Below are positions 27,240-37,437 of a stretch of 64,000 bases of DNA, piece after piece. The position numbers and the translations under genes were made by a program. Each line of letters opens with the position of its first letter. Within the stretch, counting starts at the first letter, position 1. This DNA is from Photobacterium salinisoli. Its GTDB lineage: Bacteria > Pseudomonadota > Gammaproteobacteria > Enterobacterales > Vibrionaceae. The notes under the pieces were generated by a model. It saw only the letters and a list, made by a program, of their open reading frames with translations, did no database searches and was not told the origin of the DNA. The stretch spans positions 124,001 through 188,000 of the forward strand of contig NZ_QZMS01000013.1 of the NCBI RefSeq assembly GCF_003614885.1, read 5' to 3'.

Positions 27240-28664
27240 TTACTTTTTCTTCTTCGCTTTGGCGTTTGGCAGGTCAGTGATCGAACCTTCGAACACTTCC
27301 GCAGCCAGACCCACAGACTCGTGCAGAGTCGGGTGCGCGTGGATGGTCAGTGCGATGTCTTCAGCATCACAGCCCATCTCGATAGCCAGACCGATTTCGC
27401 CCAGCAGCTCACCACCGTTAGTACCTACGATAGCACCACCGATCACACGGTTAGTGTCTTTGTCGAAGATCATCTTAGTCATGCCGTCAGCACAGTCAGA
27501 GGCAATCGCACGGCCAGAAGCGGCCCAAGGGAAAGTCGCAACTTCATAGTTGATACCTTCTGCTTTTGCTTCTTTCTCTGTCTTACCAACCCAGGCAACT
27601 TCTGGCTCAGTATAAGCAATTGAAGGAATGACTTTCGGGTCGAAGTAATGCTTCTTACCGGCAATCACTTCTGCCGCTACGTGACCTTCATGCACACCTT
27701 TGTGCGCCAGCATTGGCTGACCCACTACATCGCCGATGGCGAAGATGTGAGGAACGTTGGTACGCATTTGCTTGTCGGTGTTGATAAAGCCACGCTCATC
27801 AACAGCAACGCCGGCTTTCTCAGCGTCAATCAGCTTACCGTTTGGCGTACGGCCGATCGCCACCAGAACCGCGTCATAACGAACAGGCTCAGCCGGTGCT
27901 TTCTTGCCTTCCATTGACACATAGATGCCGTCTTCCTTCGCTTCAACCGCAGTTACTTTGGTTTCCAGCATCAGGTTGAACTTCTTGCTGATACGCTTGG
28001 TGAAGACTTTGATGATGTCTTTGTCTGCCGCAGGGATCACCTGGTCAAACATTTCAACCACATCGATCTGAGAGCCCAGTGCGTCATACACAGTACCCAT
28101 TTCCAGACCAATGATACCGCCGCCCATTACCAGCAGTTTTTCTGGTACTTCTTTCAGTTCCAGCGCGTCAGTGGAATCCCAGATGCGTGGATCTTCATGC
28201 GGAATGAAAGGCAGTTCAATCGGACGTGAACCGGCAGCGATGATAGCGTTGTCAAATTTCACTGTAGTGGCTTCTTCGCCTTCTACAACGATAGTGTTCG
28301 GATCGGTAAATTTACCGTAACCGTTCACGACAGTCACTTTACGCATTTTCGCCATACCACCCAGACCACCGGTCAGCTGGTTGATGACTTTATCTTTCCA
28401 GATACGGATCTTGTTGATATCGGTTTGTGGCTCACCAAATACCACGCCGTGCTCGGCCATGGCTTTCGCTTCTTCGATGACTTTCGCCACGTGCAGCAAT
28501 GCTTTAGATGGGATACAACCCACGTTCAGACACACGCCACCCAAAGTGCTGTACTTTTCAATCAGAACCGTTTCCAGACCTAAGTCCGCGCAACGGAAAG
28601 CGGCAGAGTAACCGGCAGGACCTGAGCCTAGAACTACGACCTGGGCTTTAATTTCTTTACTCAT
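27240..28664 (-). CDS. lpd: Dihydrolipoyl dehydrogenase (E3)
   Basis: The 474-residue flavoprotein reoxidises dihydrolipoyl groups of the pyruvate, 2-oxoglutarate and glycine cleavage complexes with NAD+. It has the FAD-binding GSGPAGYSAA, the redox disulfide C45/C50 in GGVCLNVGCIPSK, the NAD-binding GGGIIGLEMG and the C-terminal active-site histidine in HAHPTLHE. Same length as the E. coli enzyme. Last gene of the pdhR-aceE-aceF-lpd cluster, 187 bases after aceF, and may also have its own promoter there. AGGT precedes the ATG. Confidence 0.98.
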   Translation of the reverse strand: MSKEIKAQVVVLGSGPAGYSAAFRCADLGLETVLIEKYSTLGGVCLNVGCIPSKALLHVAKVIEEAKAMAEHGVVFGEPQTDINKIRIWKDKVINQLTGGLGGMAKMRKVTVVNGYGKFTDPNTIVVEGEEATTVKFDNAIIAAGSRPIELPFIPHEDPRIWDSTDALELKEVPEKLLVMGGGIIGLEMGTVYDALGSQIDVVEMFDQVIPAADKDIIKVFTKRISKKFNLMLETKVTAVEAKEDGIYVSMEGKKAPAEPVRYDAVLVAIGRTPNGKLIDAEKAGVAVDERGFINTDKQMRTNVPHIFAIGDVVGQPMLAHKGVHEGHVAAEVIAGKKHYFDPKVIPSIAYTEPEVAWVGKTEKEAKAEGINYEVATFPWAASGRAIASDCADGMTKMIFDKDTNRVIGGAIVGTNGGELLGEIGLAIEMGCDAEDIALTIHAHPTLHESVGLAAEVFEGSITDLPNAKAKKKK

Positions 28665-28806
28665 TATTGACCTCGTTGTAAGTCATCTATCCCTAACTGG
28701 CTGTAAGGCAGAATGCGTTATTTTTTTATTTTCAGACCGCGCAACAGTTTACAGACCTGTTATCACCCTGAAAAGGAAAATGGCATTCCCTGTGAGCCAT
28801 GCAACA

Positions 28807-28836
28807 ATTCCTTGCCCGTTCATACGGGCAAGGAAT
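28807..28836 (-). other. Perfect 12-base hairpin between aceF and lpd
   Basis: ATTCCTTGCCCG (28807-28818) and its inverted copy (28825-28836) lie 16 bases after the aceF stop. There is no U-run, so it is more likely an mRNA-stabilising or partial-termination structure than a full terminator; it would tune lpd relative to aceEF. Confidence 0.6.
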
Positions 28837-28851
28837 CTCGGGTCACACCTT

Positions 28852-30741
28852 TTACAGCACCAGACGACGAATGTCGGACAGCATGCCGTTCAGGTAAGTA
28901 ATGAAGCGTGCACCTTCAGCACCGTCGATCACGCGGTGATCGTAAGACAGTGACAGCGGCAGCATCAGGCGAGGTTCAAAGTCCTTGCCGTTCCATACTG
29001 GTTTCATCTCAGACTTAGACACACCCAGGATGCCCACTTCAGGTGCATTCACGATCGGGGTGAACGCCGTACCACCCAGGCCACCCAGGCTTGAGATAGT
29101 GAAGCAGCCGCCCTGCATGTCTGCAGCCGTCAGTTTACCGGCACGGGCTTTCTTAGAAACCACCATCAGCTCTTCAGACAGCTCGTAAATGCCTTTCTTG
29201 TTCACGTCTTTGAACACAGGCACAACCAGACCGTTTGGCGTGTCAACGGCAATACCGATGTTGACGTATTTCTTCAGGATCAGGCTTTCACCGTCATCAG
29301 ACAGAGAAGAGTTGAACGCCGGGAAGGCTTCCAACGACTTGGCAACGGCTTTCATGATGAACACCAGCGGGGTGATCTTCATGCCTGAGTCTTTCTTCGC
29401 TTCGATCGCGTTCTGCTCTTTACGGAACGCTTCCAGCGCTGTGATGTCTGCGTCATCCCACTGAGTAACATGCGGGATCATCACCCAGTTACGGTGCAGG
29501 TTGGCGCCAGAGATCTTCTTGATGCGAGACAGCGGTTTCACTTCTGTTTCGCCGAACTTGCTGAAGTCCACTTTCGGCCAAGGCAGCAGACCCAGTGCCG
29601 CACCGTCACCTTTACCGGATGCAGATGCCGCGGCACCAGATTCCAGGCGTTTCAGCGCGTCTTTCACATAACTCTGAACGTCTTCTTTCAGAACGCGGTT
29701 CTTACGGCCGGTACCTTTGACTTTCGCCAAGTTAACGCCAAATTCACGTGCCAGACGACGAACAACCGGAGAGGCGTGTGCGTACTCGTTGTTCTCAACG
29801 AAATCGCCGCCCGCTGCAGGAGCTTCCGCTTTCGCGGCCGGCGCTGCGGCAGGTGCTGCCGTCGGAGCTGGTGCTGCTGCCTGTGGTGCTGCCGCAGGAG
29901 CGGCACCGGCTACTTCGAAGACCATGATCAGAGAGCCGGTAGAGACTTTGTCGCCGGTCGCAATCTTGATTTCTTTCACTTTACCCGCGAATGGCGCCGG
30001 TACTTCCATCGAAGCCTTATCGCCTTCAACCGTGATCAGAGATTGCTCTTCTTCCACCATGTCGCCAACGGCAACCATGATTTCAGTCACTTCAACTTCG
30101 TCGCCACCGATATCCGGTACGTTCACTTCTTTGTCAGCCGCCGCTGCCGGTGCTGCTGCCGGAGCAGGAGCCGCCGCCTGAGGCGCTGCAGCAGGTGCAG
30201 AACCTGCTGTTTCAAATACCATGATCAGCGAGCCCGTCGACACTTTGTCACCGGATGCGATCTTGATTTCTTTTACCGTACCGGCGAATGGCGCGGGTAC
30301 TTCCATAGAAGCCTTATCGCCTTCTACAGTGATCAGAGACTGCTCTTCGTCGACGCTGTCGCCAACCGCCACCATGATTTCAGTCACTTCAACTTCGTCG
30401 CCACCGATATCCGGCACGTGAACTTCTTTCAGTTCAGCGGCTGCTGGAGCGGCAGGGGCTGCTGCAGGCGCGGCTTCTGCGGCCGGAGCAGGTGCAGCGG
30501 CTGCTGCACCCTCTGCTTCAAAGATCATGATCAAAGAGCCGGTAGACACTTTGTCGCCTTCCGCTACTTTGATTTCTTTTACGATACCCGCCTGAGAAGC
30601 CGGTACTTCCATGGAAGCCTTGTCGCCTTCAACCGTGATCAGAGATTGCTCTTCTTCCACCTTGTCGCCAACGCTGACCAGGATTTCAGTAACCTCAACC
30701 TCATCAGCACCGATGTCAGGTACATTAATTTCGATTGCCAT
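28852..30741 (-). CDS. aceF: Pyruvate dehydrogenase E2, dihydrolipoamide acetyltransferase
   Basis: The 629-residue protein has three lipoyl domains in tandem, each with the lipoylation motif EGDKASMEV (lysines 41, 143 and 242), joined by Ala/Pro-rich linkers. Then follow the peripheral subunit-binding domain ([15 protein letters not shown]) and the acetyltransferase core with the catalytic [12 protein letters not shown] near the C-terminus. The second and third lipoyl domains are almost identical in DNA as well as protein, giving an internal repeat of about 300 bases that could recombine. Start is 14 bases after the aceE stop. Confidence 0.98.
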   Translation of the reverse strand: MAIEINVPDIGADEVEVTEILVSVGDKVEEEQSLITVEGDKASMEVPASQAGIVKEIKVAEGDKVSTGSLIMIFEAEGAAAAAPAPAAEAAPAAAPAAPAAAELKEVHVPDIGGDEVEVTEIMVAVGDSVDEEQSLITVEGDKASMEVPAPFAGTVKEIKIASGDKVSTGSLIMVFETAGSAPAAAPQAAAPAPAAAPAAAADKEVNVPDIGGDEVEVTEIMVAVGDMVEEEQSLITVEGDKASMEVPAPFAGKVKEIKIATGDKVSTGSLIMVFEVAGAAPAAAPQAAAPAPTAAPAAAPAAKAEAPAAGGDFVENNEYAHASPVVRRLAREFGVNLAKVKGTGRKNRVLKEDVQSYVKDALKRLESGAAASASGKGDGAALGLLPWPKVDFSKFGETEVKPLSRIKKISGANLHRNWVMIPHVTQWDDADITALEAFRKEQNAIEAKKDSGMKITPLVFIMKAVAKSLEAFPAFNSSLSDDGESLILKKYVNIGIAVDTPNGLVVPVFKDVNKKGIYELSEELMVVSKKARAGKLTAADMQGGCFTISSLGGLGGTAFTPIVNAPEVGILGVSKSEMKPVWNGKDFEPRLMLPLSLSYDHRVIDGAEGARFITYLNGMLSDIRRLVL

Positions 30742-30754
30742 TATTTATTGCCTC

Positions 30755-33418
30755 TTACGCGAATAGCGGGTTGATCTTGTCGGCATCGATGTTGAATTTC
30801 TTGATTGCTTCCGCAACGGCAGATTTCTCAACATCACCACGCTTGGCCAGCTCGTTCAGAGCTGCAACAACCACGTAGCCAGCGTTCACTTCGAAGTGAC
30901 GACGCAGGTTCTCACGGCTGTCAGAACGGCCAAAGCCATCAGTACCCAGCACTTTATAAGATTCAGCCGGGATGAAGGCACGAACCTGATCCGCATAGTT
31001 CTTCATGTAGTCAGTGGCTGCAATGGCCGGTTCAGTACCCATCACTTCCGCGATGTAAGATACTTTCTGCTCAGCTTCCGGATGCAGCATGTTGTAACGT
31101 TCTGCGTCCTGACCGTCGCGAGCCAGTTCGTTGAATGAGGTTACAGAGAATACGTCAGACGCAATGCCGTAATCGTCGCTCAGGATCTGAGCCGCTTTAC
31201 GCACTTCGTTCATGATGGTACCTGAGCTCATCAGCTGAACTTTCGCTTTATCACCCACGTAGGATTCCAGCTTGTAGATACCCTTACGGATACCTTCTTC
31301 AGCGCCTTCCGGCATAGCTGGCATCGCGTAGTTTTCGTTCATTAGCGTCAGGTAGTAGAACACGTTTTCCTGATCGCCATACATGCGACGGATACCGTCT
31401 TGCATGATAACGGCCACTTCGTACGCGAACGTCGGATCGTAAGAGATACAGTTCGGGATGGTGTTGGCCAAAATGTGGCTGTGACCATCTTCGTGCTGCA
31501 GACCTTCACCGTTCAGGGTGGTACGACCGGCTGTCGCACCCAGCAGGAAGCCACGTGCTTGCTGGTCACCCGCCATCCACGCCATGTCACCAACACGCTG
31601 GAAGCCGAACATAGAGTAGTAGATGTAGAACGGAATCATTGGCAGATCATTGGTGCTGTACGAGGTCGCCGCAGCTACCCACGAAGACATAGCACCCAGC
31701 TCATTGATACCTTCCTGCAGTACCTGACCGGCGGTGTCTTCTTTGTAGTAAGACACAACGCCACGGTCTTCAGGGGTATAAGTCTGACCGCTTGGGTTGT
31801 AGATACCGATTTGACGGAACAGGCCTTCCATACCAAAAGTACGGGCTTCGTCAGCAATAATAGGAACGATGTTCTTGCCGATGTTCTTGTTCTTCAACAG
31901 CACGTTCAGTGCACGCACAAAGCCCATAGTGGTTGAGATATCACGCTTCTGCTCTTCCAGCAGCGGCTTGAACTCTTCCAGTTCAGGTGTGATGAACTCT
32001 TGCGTGAAGTTCGGCAGACGCTTAGGCGTGTAACCGTGCAGCGCTTTACGGCGTGCGTGCAGGTATTCGTGCTCTTTTGAACCTTCTTCCAGTTTCAGGT
32101 AAGGCAGGTTCTTCACGTCATCTTCAGACACCAGATCTTGCAGACCCAGGCGATCACGCAGGTGCAGAACATGCGTCATGTCCATTTTCTTCACCTGGTG
32201 CGCAATGTTCTTACCTTCGGCCGCTTCACCCATGCCGTAACCTTTAACGGTTTTGGCCAGGATAACCGTTGGCTTGCCTTTGGTGTCTTGCGCGTTCTTG
32301 AAGGCTGCATACAGTTTGGAAGACTCGTGACCGCCACGCTTGAGCGCGAAGATTTCGTCGTCAGTCATGTCTGCTACCAGAGCGGCTGTCTCTGGGTATT
32401 TACCGAAGAAGTGCTCACGCACGTAAGCGCCGTCTTTGGATTTGAACGTCTGGTAGTCACCGTCGATGGTTTCGTTCATCAGCTGCAGCAGTTTACCTGT
32501 GGTATCTTTAGCCAGCAGAGAATCCCAGTTGTTACCCCAGATAACTTTAACCACGTTCCAGCCAGCACCTTTGAACAGACCTTCCAGTTCCTGGATGATG
32601 CTGCCGTTACCCATAACAGGGCCGTCCAGACGTTGCAGGTTACAGTTAACCAGGAAGCACAGGTTGTCCAGTTTCTCACGCGCAGCGAAAGAAATCGCAC
32701 CACGTGATTCTGGCTCATCCATCTCGCCATCACCCAGGAAGGCGTAGACGCGCTGCGCAGAGGTATCTTTCATACCACGGCCGTGCAGGTACTTCAGGAA
32801 ACGCGCCTGATAAATAGAGGCGATTGGACCCAGACCCATAGATACGGTCGGGAACTGCCAGAATTCAGGCATCAGTTTAGGGTGCGGGTAAGAAGACAGA
32901 CCTTTACCGTCCACTTCCTGACGGAAGTTATCCAGCTGCTCTTCAGTCAGACGACCTTCAACGAAGGCACGAGCGTAGATACCCGGAGAGATGTGGCCCT
33001 GGTAGTACACCAAGTCGCCGCCGTCTGTTTCGTTAGCTGCGCGGAAGAAGTGGTTAAAGCACACTTCGTAGAAAGCCGCAGAAGATTGGAAAGAAGCCAT
33101 GTGGCCACCCAGCTCCAGATCTTTCTTAGAGGCACGCAGTACGATCATTACGGCGTTCCAGCGGATAATGGCACGGATACGACGTTCCAGAGTGGTATCA
33201 CCAGGATACGCAGGCTCTTGTGCGGCTGGAATGGTATTGATGTAGTTAGTGGTAATGCCCGTTGGCATGTCTACTCCACCCAGACGCGCTTTTTCCAGTA
33301 CTTGCTCCAGCAGGTACTGTGCACGTTCTACACCTTCTTCACGAACGACGGACTCCAGGGCTGCTAGCCACTCTTGAGTCTCCAGTGCGTCCACGTCATG
33401 CTTCATGACTTCAGACAT
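30755..33418 (-). CDS. aceE: Pyruvate dehydrogenase E1 component (homodimeric type)
   Basis: The 887-residue thiamine-diphosphate enzyme decarboxylates pyruvate and acetylates the AceF lipoyl groups. Its length equals E. coli AceE. The ThDP-magnesium motif is in GDGEMDEPESRGAI...NLCFLVNCNLQ, and the histidine loop GHINS-type region is intact (FFRAANETDGGDLVYYQGHISPGIYARA shows the family HISPG). Follows pdhR by about 100 bases and is presumably read from the same PdhR-controlled promoter. Confidence 0.98.
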   Translation of the reverse strand: MSEVMKHDVDALETQEWLAALESVVREEGVERAQYLLEQVLEKARLGGVDMPTGITTNYINTIPAAQEPAYPGDTTLERRIRAIIRWNAVMIVLRASKKDLELGGHMASFQSSAAFYEVCFNHFFRAANETDGGDLVYYQGHISPGIYARAFVEGRLTEEQLDNFRQEVDGKGLSSYPHPKLMPEFWQFPTVSMGLGPIASIYQARFLKYLHGRGMKDTSAQRVYAFLGDGEMDEPESRGAISFAAREKLDNLCFLVNCNLQRLDGPVMGNGSIIQELEGLFKGAGWNVVKVIWGNNWDSLLAKDTTGKLLQLMNETIDGDYQTFKSKDGAYVREHFFGKYPETAALVADMTDDEIFALKRGGHESSKLYAAFKNAQDTKGKPTVILAKTVKGYGMGEAAEGKNIAHQVKKMDMTHVLHLRDRLGLQDLVSEDDVKNLPYLKLEEGSKEHEYLHARRKALHGYTPKRLPNFTQEFITPELEEFKPLLEEQKRDISTTMGFVRALNVLLKNKNIGKNIVPIIADEARTFGMEGLFRQIGIYNPSGQTYTPEDRGVVSYYKEDTAGQVLQEGINELGAMSSWVAAATSYSTNDLPMIPFYIYYSMFGFQRVGDMAWMAGDQQARGFLLGATAGRTTLNGEGLQHEDGHSHILANTIPNCISYDPTFAYEVAVIMQDGIRRMYGDQENVFYYLTLMNENYAMPAMPEGAEEGIRKGIYKLESYVGDKAKVQLMSSGTIMNEVRKAAQILSDDYGIASDVFSVTSFNELARDGQDAERYNMLHPEAEQKVSYIAEVMGTEPAIAATDYMKNYADQVRAFIPAESYKVLGTDGFGRSDSRENLRRHFEVNAGYVVVAALNELAKRGDVEKSAVAEAIKKFNIDADKINPLFA

Positions 33419-33519
33419 GCGATCTATCCTTTCGTTGATATTCTACAAAACCAGGGTTTTATCGCCCCTAACAATGTCGCGACTGTTTGATACCGACCTC
33501 GGCTTATATGAGGGAAGTA

Positions 33520-34293
33520 TTAATCCAGCCCGTCCTTGCGTTGCTGAATCCTGCGAAGAGAGCGTTCACGTCTGCTATCTTCAAGCGTTAAATCCAACAA
33601 TGTTTCCTCGATATAAGCCAAATGTGCATGCGATGCTTCACGCGCCATTTCCGGCTGCCCGGAAACGATCGCATGCACAATATCGGCTCGGTGTTTGCTC
33701 ACCTTCTCCACCACCTCAGGGCGACGGTTCAGGAGTTCAAAGTTTTGTAATACGTTTTGTTCCAGCAAGGGGGCGAGACTGCGGATGATATGCAGCAGTA
33801 CCAGATTATGCGCGGATTCGGTCACCGCAATCAGATACTGCATCACAGCGGCAGCTTCAGATTTGAGATCACCCTGTTGCTGGGCTTCCTGTATCCGGCT
33901 GTGGCAGGCGCGGATACGGTCGAAGTCATCTTCATTGCCGCGCAGAGCGGCATAGTAAGCCGCCAGGCCTTCAAGGGCATGGCGGGATTCAAGTAAGTCG
34001 AGTTGTGTTTCAGGATGGGCTGCCAGCAAATCCAGCAGGGGATCAGAAAAGCTTTGCCATAACTGATCCGACACGAAGGTGCCTCCTCCCTGACGACGGG
34101 TCAGCAGATGTTTGGCTTCTAAGCGTTGAATCGCTTCGCGAACCGATGGGCGCGAAACGTCAAACTGCCGCGCTAACTCTCGTTCAGGCGGCAGTTGGTC
34201 TCCGGGGGACCATATCCCCTCCAGGATTAATCGCTCAAGTTCTTGCTCTATGACGTCTGAGAGCTTGGCTTGGCGGATACGCTTATAAGTCAT
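33520..34293 (-). CDS. pdhR: Pyruvate dehydrogenase complex repressor (GntR/FadR family)
   Basis: The 257-residue regulator has an N-terminal GntR winged helix ([14 protein letters not shown]...[26 protein letters not shown], residues about 10-65) and a C-terminal FCD all-helical domain that binds pyruvate. It represses its own operon and pdh genes, with pyruvate as inducer. The recognition helix [15 protein letters not shown] is nearly identical to E. coli PdhR, so it should read the same AATTGGT-type operator, which is present upstream. The ATG at 34293 has only a weak Shine-Dalgarno. First gene of the pdhR-aceEF-lpd cluster. Confidence 0.95.
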   Translation of the reverse strand: MTYKRIRQAKLSDVIEQELERLILEGIWSPGDQLPPERELARQFDVSRPSVREAIQRLEAKHLLTRRQGGGTFVSDQLWQSFSDPLLDLLAAHPETQLDLLESRHALEGLAAYYAALRGNEDDFDRIRACHSRIQEAQQQGDLKSEAAAVMQYLIAVTESAHNLVLLHIIRSLAPLLEQNVLQNFELLNRRPEVVEKVSKHRADIVHAIVSGQPEMAREASHAHLAYIEETLLDLTLEDSRRERSLRRIQQRKDGLD

Positions 34294-34350
34294 TTATTAG
34301 TATCTGCTTCTTGTATTTTTTTATCTTACAGTGCGACCCTACGACCGGTT

Positions 34351-34375
34351 AATTGGTCATACCAATTTAACTATA
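34351..34375 (-). promoter_or_regulatory. PdhR operator with -10 box of the pdhR operon
   Basis: AATTGGTCATACCAATT (34351-34367) is a perfect match to the PdhR consensus AATTGGTNNNACCAATT. On the minus strand it lies directly after a -10-like TATAGT (34375-34370), so bound PdhR would sit on the start of transcription. Confidence 0.88.
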
Positions 34376-34538
34376 TACAGAAATTTTACAGAAATAATTG
34401 AGGATGTCTACCGACAACTTGATTCATGTCATGGTAGTTCGAGCAATAAATCCCCTTAATTCAGGCCATGAAAGCCAAAAATTATCGCAACTTTAGACCA
34501 TAATCCCGCATGTTGCGAACAAGATTCACACAGAAAGT

Positions 34539-34555
34539 TAATGGTCAGACCAATT
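34539..34555 (-). promoter_or_regulatory. Second PdhR-like box upstream of pdhR
   Basis: TAATGGTCAGACCAATT keeps GGT-NNN-ACCAATT and matches 12 of 14 consensus positions. It lies 188 bases upstream of the first box, 59 bases past the ampD stop, in an AT-rich region with GTGACA direct repeats. Confidence 0.6.
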
Positions 34556-34614
34556 TATTAACATTTTTGTCACATATAAAAATGTCACTTTTTGTAAAAC
34601 AGCTCAAATTTTTT

Positions 34615-35169
34615 TTAATCTCTTAACCCGGTTTTATAATCCCGCCAGTCAAAGGCCAGTCCGGGGTCGGTCTTACGACCGGGAGCAATAAATTCATGGC
34701 CGGTAATGCGGTCGCGGGACAATTGCGGATAACGGGCTAATAAAGTGCGGGTGAGTTGGCGCAGCGTGTCATACTGCGCCGGGGTATAAGGCAGGATATC
34801 TGTGCCTTCCAGTTCGATACCGATAGAATAATCATTGCATTTCTCTCTGCCGGCAAACTCGGACACACCGGCATGCCAGGCTCTGGCATTAAAAGGCACA
34901 AACTGAATCACTTCGCCATCCCGGCGGATCAGGCAATGGGCAGATACCCGCAACTGATGAATTTCCCGAAAATAGGGATGCCCATCCGGATCCAGTTGTC
35001 CGGTAAAAAGCTGCTCTATATAAGGACCACCAAACTGCCCTGGCGGCAGGCTGATATTGTGTATCACCAGCAATGAGATATCGGTTTCATCCTGCCGGCT
35101 GTCACAGAACGGAGAAGGCACCCGTTTTACTTTGTCCAGCCAGTGTTGGTCGTTAATTCTGAAGTTCAT
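34615..35169 (-). CDS. ampD: 1,6-anhydro-N-acetylmuramyl-L-alanine amidase AmpD
   Basis: The 184-residue cytoplasmic amidase cleaves anhydro-muropeptides taken up during cell wall recycling. The zinc ligands of the amidase_2 family are present: H37 (VIHNIS), H158 and D168 (TGHEFIAPGRKTDPG). There is no signal peptide, which separates it from periplasmic AmiD. Divergent from nadC, an order conserved in gammaproteobacteria. Its loss in relatives raises AmpC beta-lactamase through AmpR, but no ampC or ampR is in this window. Confidence 0.96.
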   Translation of the reverse strand: MNFRINDQHWLDKVKRVPSPFCDSRQDETDISLLVIHNISLPPGQFGGPYIEQLFTGQLDPDGHPYFREIHQLRVSAHCLIRRDGEVIQFVPFNARAWHAGVSEFAGREKCNDYSIGIELEGTDILPYTPAQYDTLRQLTRTLLARYPQLSRDRITGHEFIAPGRKTDPGLAFDWRDYKTGLRD

Positions 35170-35314
35170 GCCTGCTGCCCGTTTGCTTGATTTTCCTGAC
35201 GCTAAGGATAAAACCTGTAGCCGCTCTCACTCAACCCGAGAATGCCTTCCCCTTGCCAGCATCTCACAGTATGATCGGCTTAATTTCGACAGCCTCAGCC
35301 AACACGGTATATAA

Positions 35315-36214
<900 letters not shown>

Positions 36215-36234
36215 GCTCAGATGACTAAGAACAG

Positions 36235-36263
36235 AAAGGGAGCGCCAGAGCGCTCCCTTTTTT
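36235..36263. terminator. Bidirectional terminator between nadC and glpQ
   Basis: AAAGGGAGCG (36235-36244) and its inverted copy (36251-36260) with a six-base loop and T-run; it lies between converging genes. Confidence 0.9.
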
Positions 36264-36284
36264 ATTAACCGGCTCCCAGTCGCG

Positions 36285-37343
36285 TTAGCCGCGATTCAGG
36301 AAAGTCACAGCTTTATCCGGAAAGTCAGTGAATACACCATCCACTTTCACTTTGTTATAAAACACGTCCAGCATGTCATCAAAGTTATCCGCATAAGGGG
36401 CAATACGGCCTTCATCGGCGCGGAAGGTGTATGGGTGAACCACCAGACCAGCAGACTTAGCTTCTTTCATCAGCGGCAGGATGATCAGGTTATCCTGGGT
36501 TGACTTGTCATCCACCAGCATAGGCTTCCAGGGTCCGATACCATCGGCATACTGGGCCACTTTCGCCATGCCGCCTTTTTCAAACATCCAGTCATAGTTG
36601 TACGGCGCTGCTTCCTTGCCCTGGTACACCATAGTCTCGTTCCAGTCGGTGTAGGCCATCAGCTGTACCAGATTGAGATCCATTTTCATGGCCGGCATCA
36701 GTTCATCGTTGATGCGTTTGAGTTCAATCGGATCAAAACACTGCACAAAGGCTTTGTCGTCTTTGCTGTCGTAGCCGTACGCTTTCAGCACTTTCAGTAA
36801 GGCCTTGGAGATATCCTTGCCTTCGTGGCGATGGAACCAGGGGGCTTTGATCTCAGGGTAGATACCTATATTGTATCCCAGTGTTTTGTTCAGCCCCTGG
36901 ATCAGCTCGATTTCTTCCGCCAGTGTCGGCACAGTAAACGACGATTTCCACAGCGGGAAACGGCCAGGAAAACCCGCCACCTTGTTGCCGTCTTTATCGA
37001 TATTAAAGCCTTCGGTCAGGCGCAGGCCTTGAATTTCAGCCAGGGTAAAATCGATCGCATAATAACGGCCGTCGGCACGGGCACGATCCGGATAACGCTC
37101 CGCCACATCTGTGACACGATCAAGATAATGATCATGCAATACAACCAGCTGGTCATCTTTGGTCATCACCACATCTTGCTCGATGTAGTCCGGTTTCATG
37201 GCATAGGCCATGGCTTTGGCTTCCAGGGTGTGCTCAGGCAGGTAGCCCGACGCGCCACGGTGGGCAATCACCAGCGGATCTGCCAGAGAGAAGGAAGAGT
37301 AAGTCAGTGCAGCCAGAGTTAAGCCAATAACGTTCAGTTTCAT
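36285..37343 (-). CDS. glpQ: Periplasmic glycerophosphodiester phosphodiesterase
   Basis: The enzyme releases glycerol-3-phosphate and an alcohol from glycerophosphodiesters. From MKLNVIGLTL at 37343 the precursor is 352 residues with a signal peptide (cleavage after FSLA). The catalytic GDPD motif HRGASGYLPEHT follows immediately, then EQDVVMTKDDQLVVLHD with the metal-binding acidic residues. The frame opens upstream at GTG 37373 and ATG 37355; the signal-peptide argument favours 37343, but 37355 is also possible. It is the second gene of a glpT-glpQ operon: GlpQ makes glycerol-3-phosphate, GlpT imports it. Confidence 0.93.
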   Translation of the reverse strand: MKLNVIGLTLAALTYSSFSLADPLVIAHRGASGYLPEHTLEAKAMAYAMKPDYIEQDVVMTKDDQLVVLHDHYLDRVTDVAERYPDRARADGRYYAIDFTLAEIQGLRLTEGFNIDKDGNKVAGFPGRFPLWKSSFTVPTLAEEIELIQGLNKTLGYNIGIYPEIKAPWFHRHEGKDISKALLKVLKAYGYDSKDDKAFVQCFDPIELKRINDELMPAMKMDLNLVQLMAYTDWNETMVYQGKEAAPYNYDWMFEKGGMAKVAQYADGIGPWKPMLVDDKSTQDNLIILPLMKEAKSAGLVVHPYTFRADEGRIAPYADNFDDMLDVFYNKVKVDGVFTDFPDKAVTFLNRG

Positions 37344-37382
37344 TTTATTATCCATATGTTGATACATAGACACCCAAAAGAG

Positions 37383-37412
37383 TCAGGCCGTCACAGTTAT
37401 GAAACGGCCTGA
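37383..37412 (-). other. Hairpin between glpT and glpQ
   Basis: TCAGGCCGT (37383-37391) and ACGGCCTGA (37404-37412) form a 9-pair stem with a 12-base loop in the 64-base gap. Only a short T-run follows on the minus strand, so at most partial termination is expected. Confidence 0.5.
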
Positions 37413-37437
37413 ATAATATAAAGATTAAAGCATGAAT

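Larger units (their letters stand above)
34294..34614. other. Regulatory interval between pdhR and ampD
   Basis: This 321-base stretch holds no gene. It contains the pdhR promoter and first PdhR box, the second box, and AT-rich DNA with two GTGACA repeats near 34570-34592 on the minus strand. I see no terminator for ampD, so some ampD transcription may run into pdhR. Confidence 0.6.

Noticed and set aside
29470..30774. 434-codon frame antisense to aceF
   Set aside because: Its repetitive translation mirrors the lipoyl repeats and Ala/Pro linkers of aceF; no start signal.
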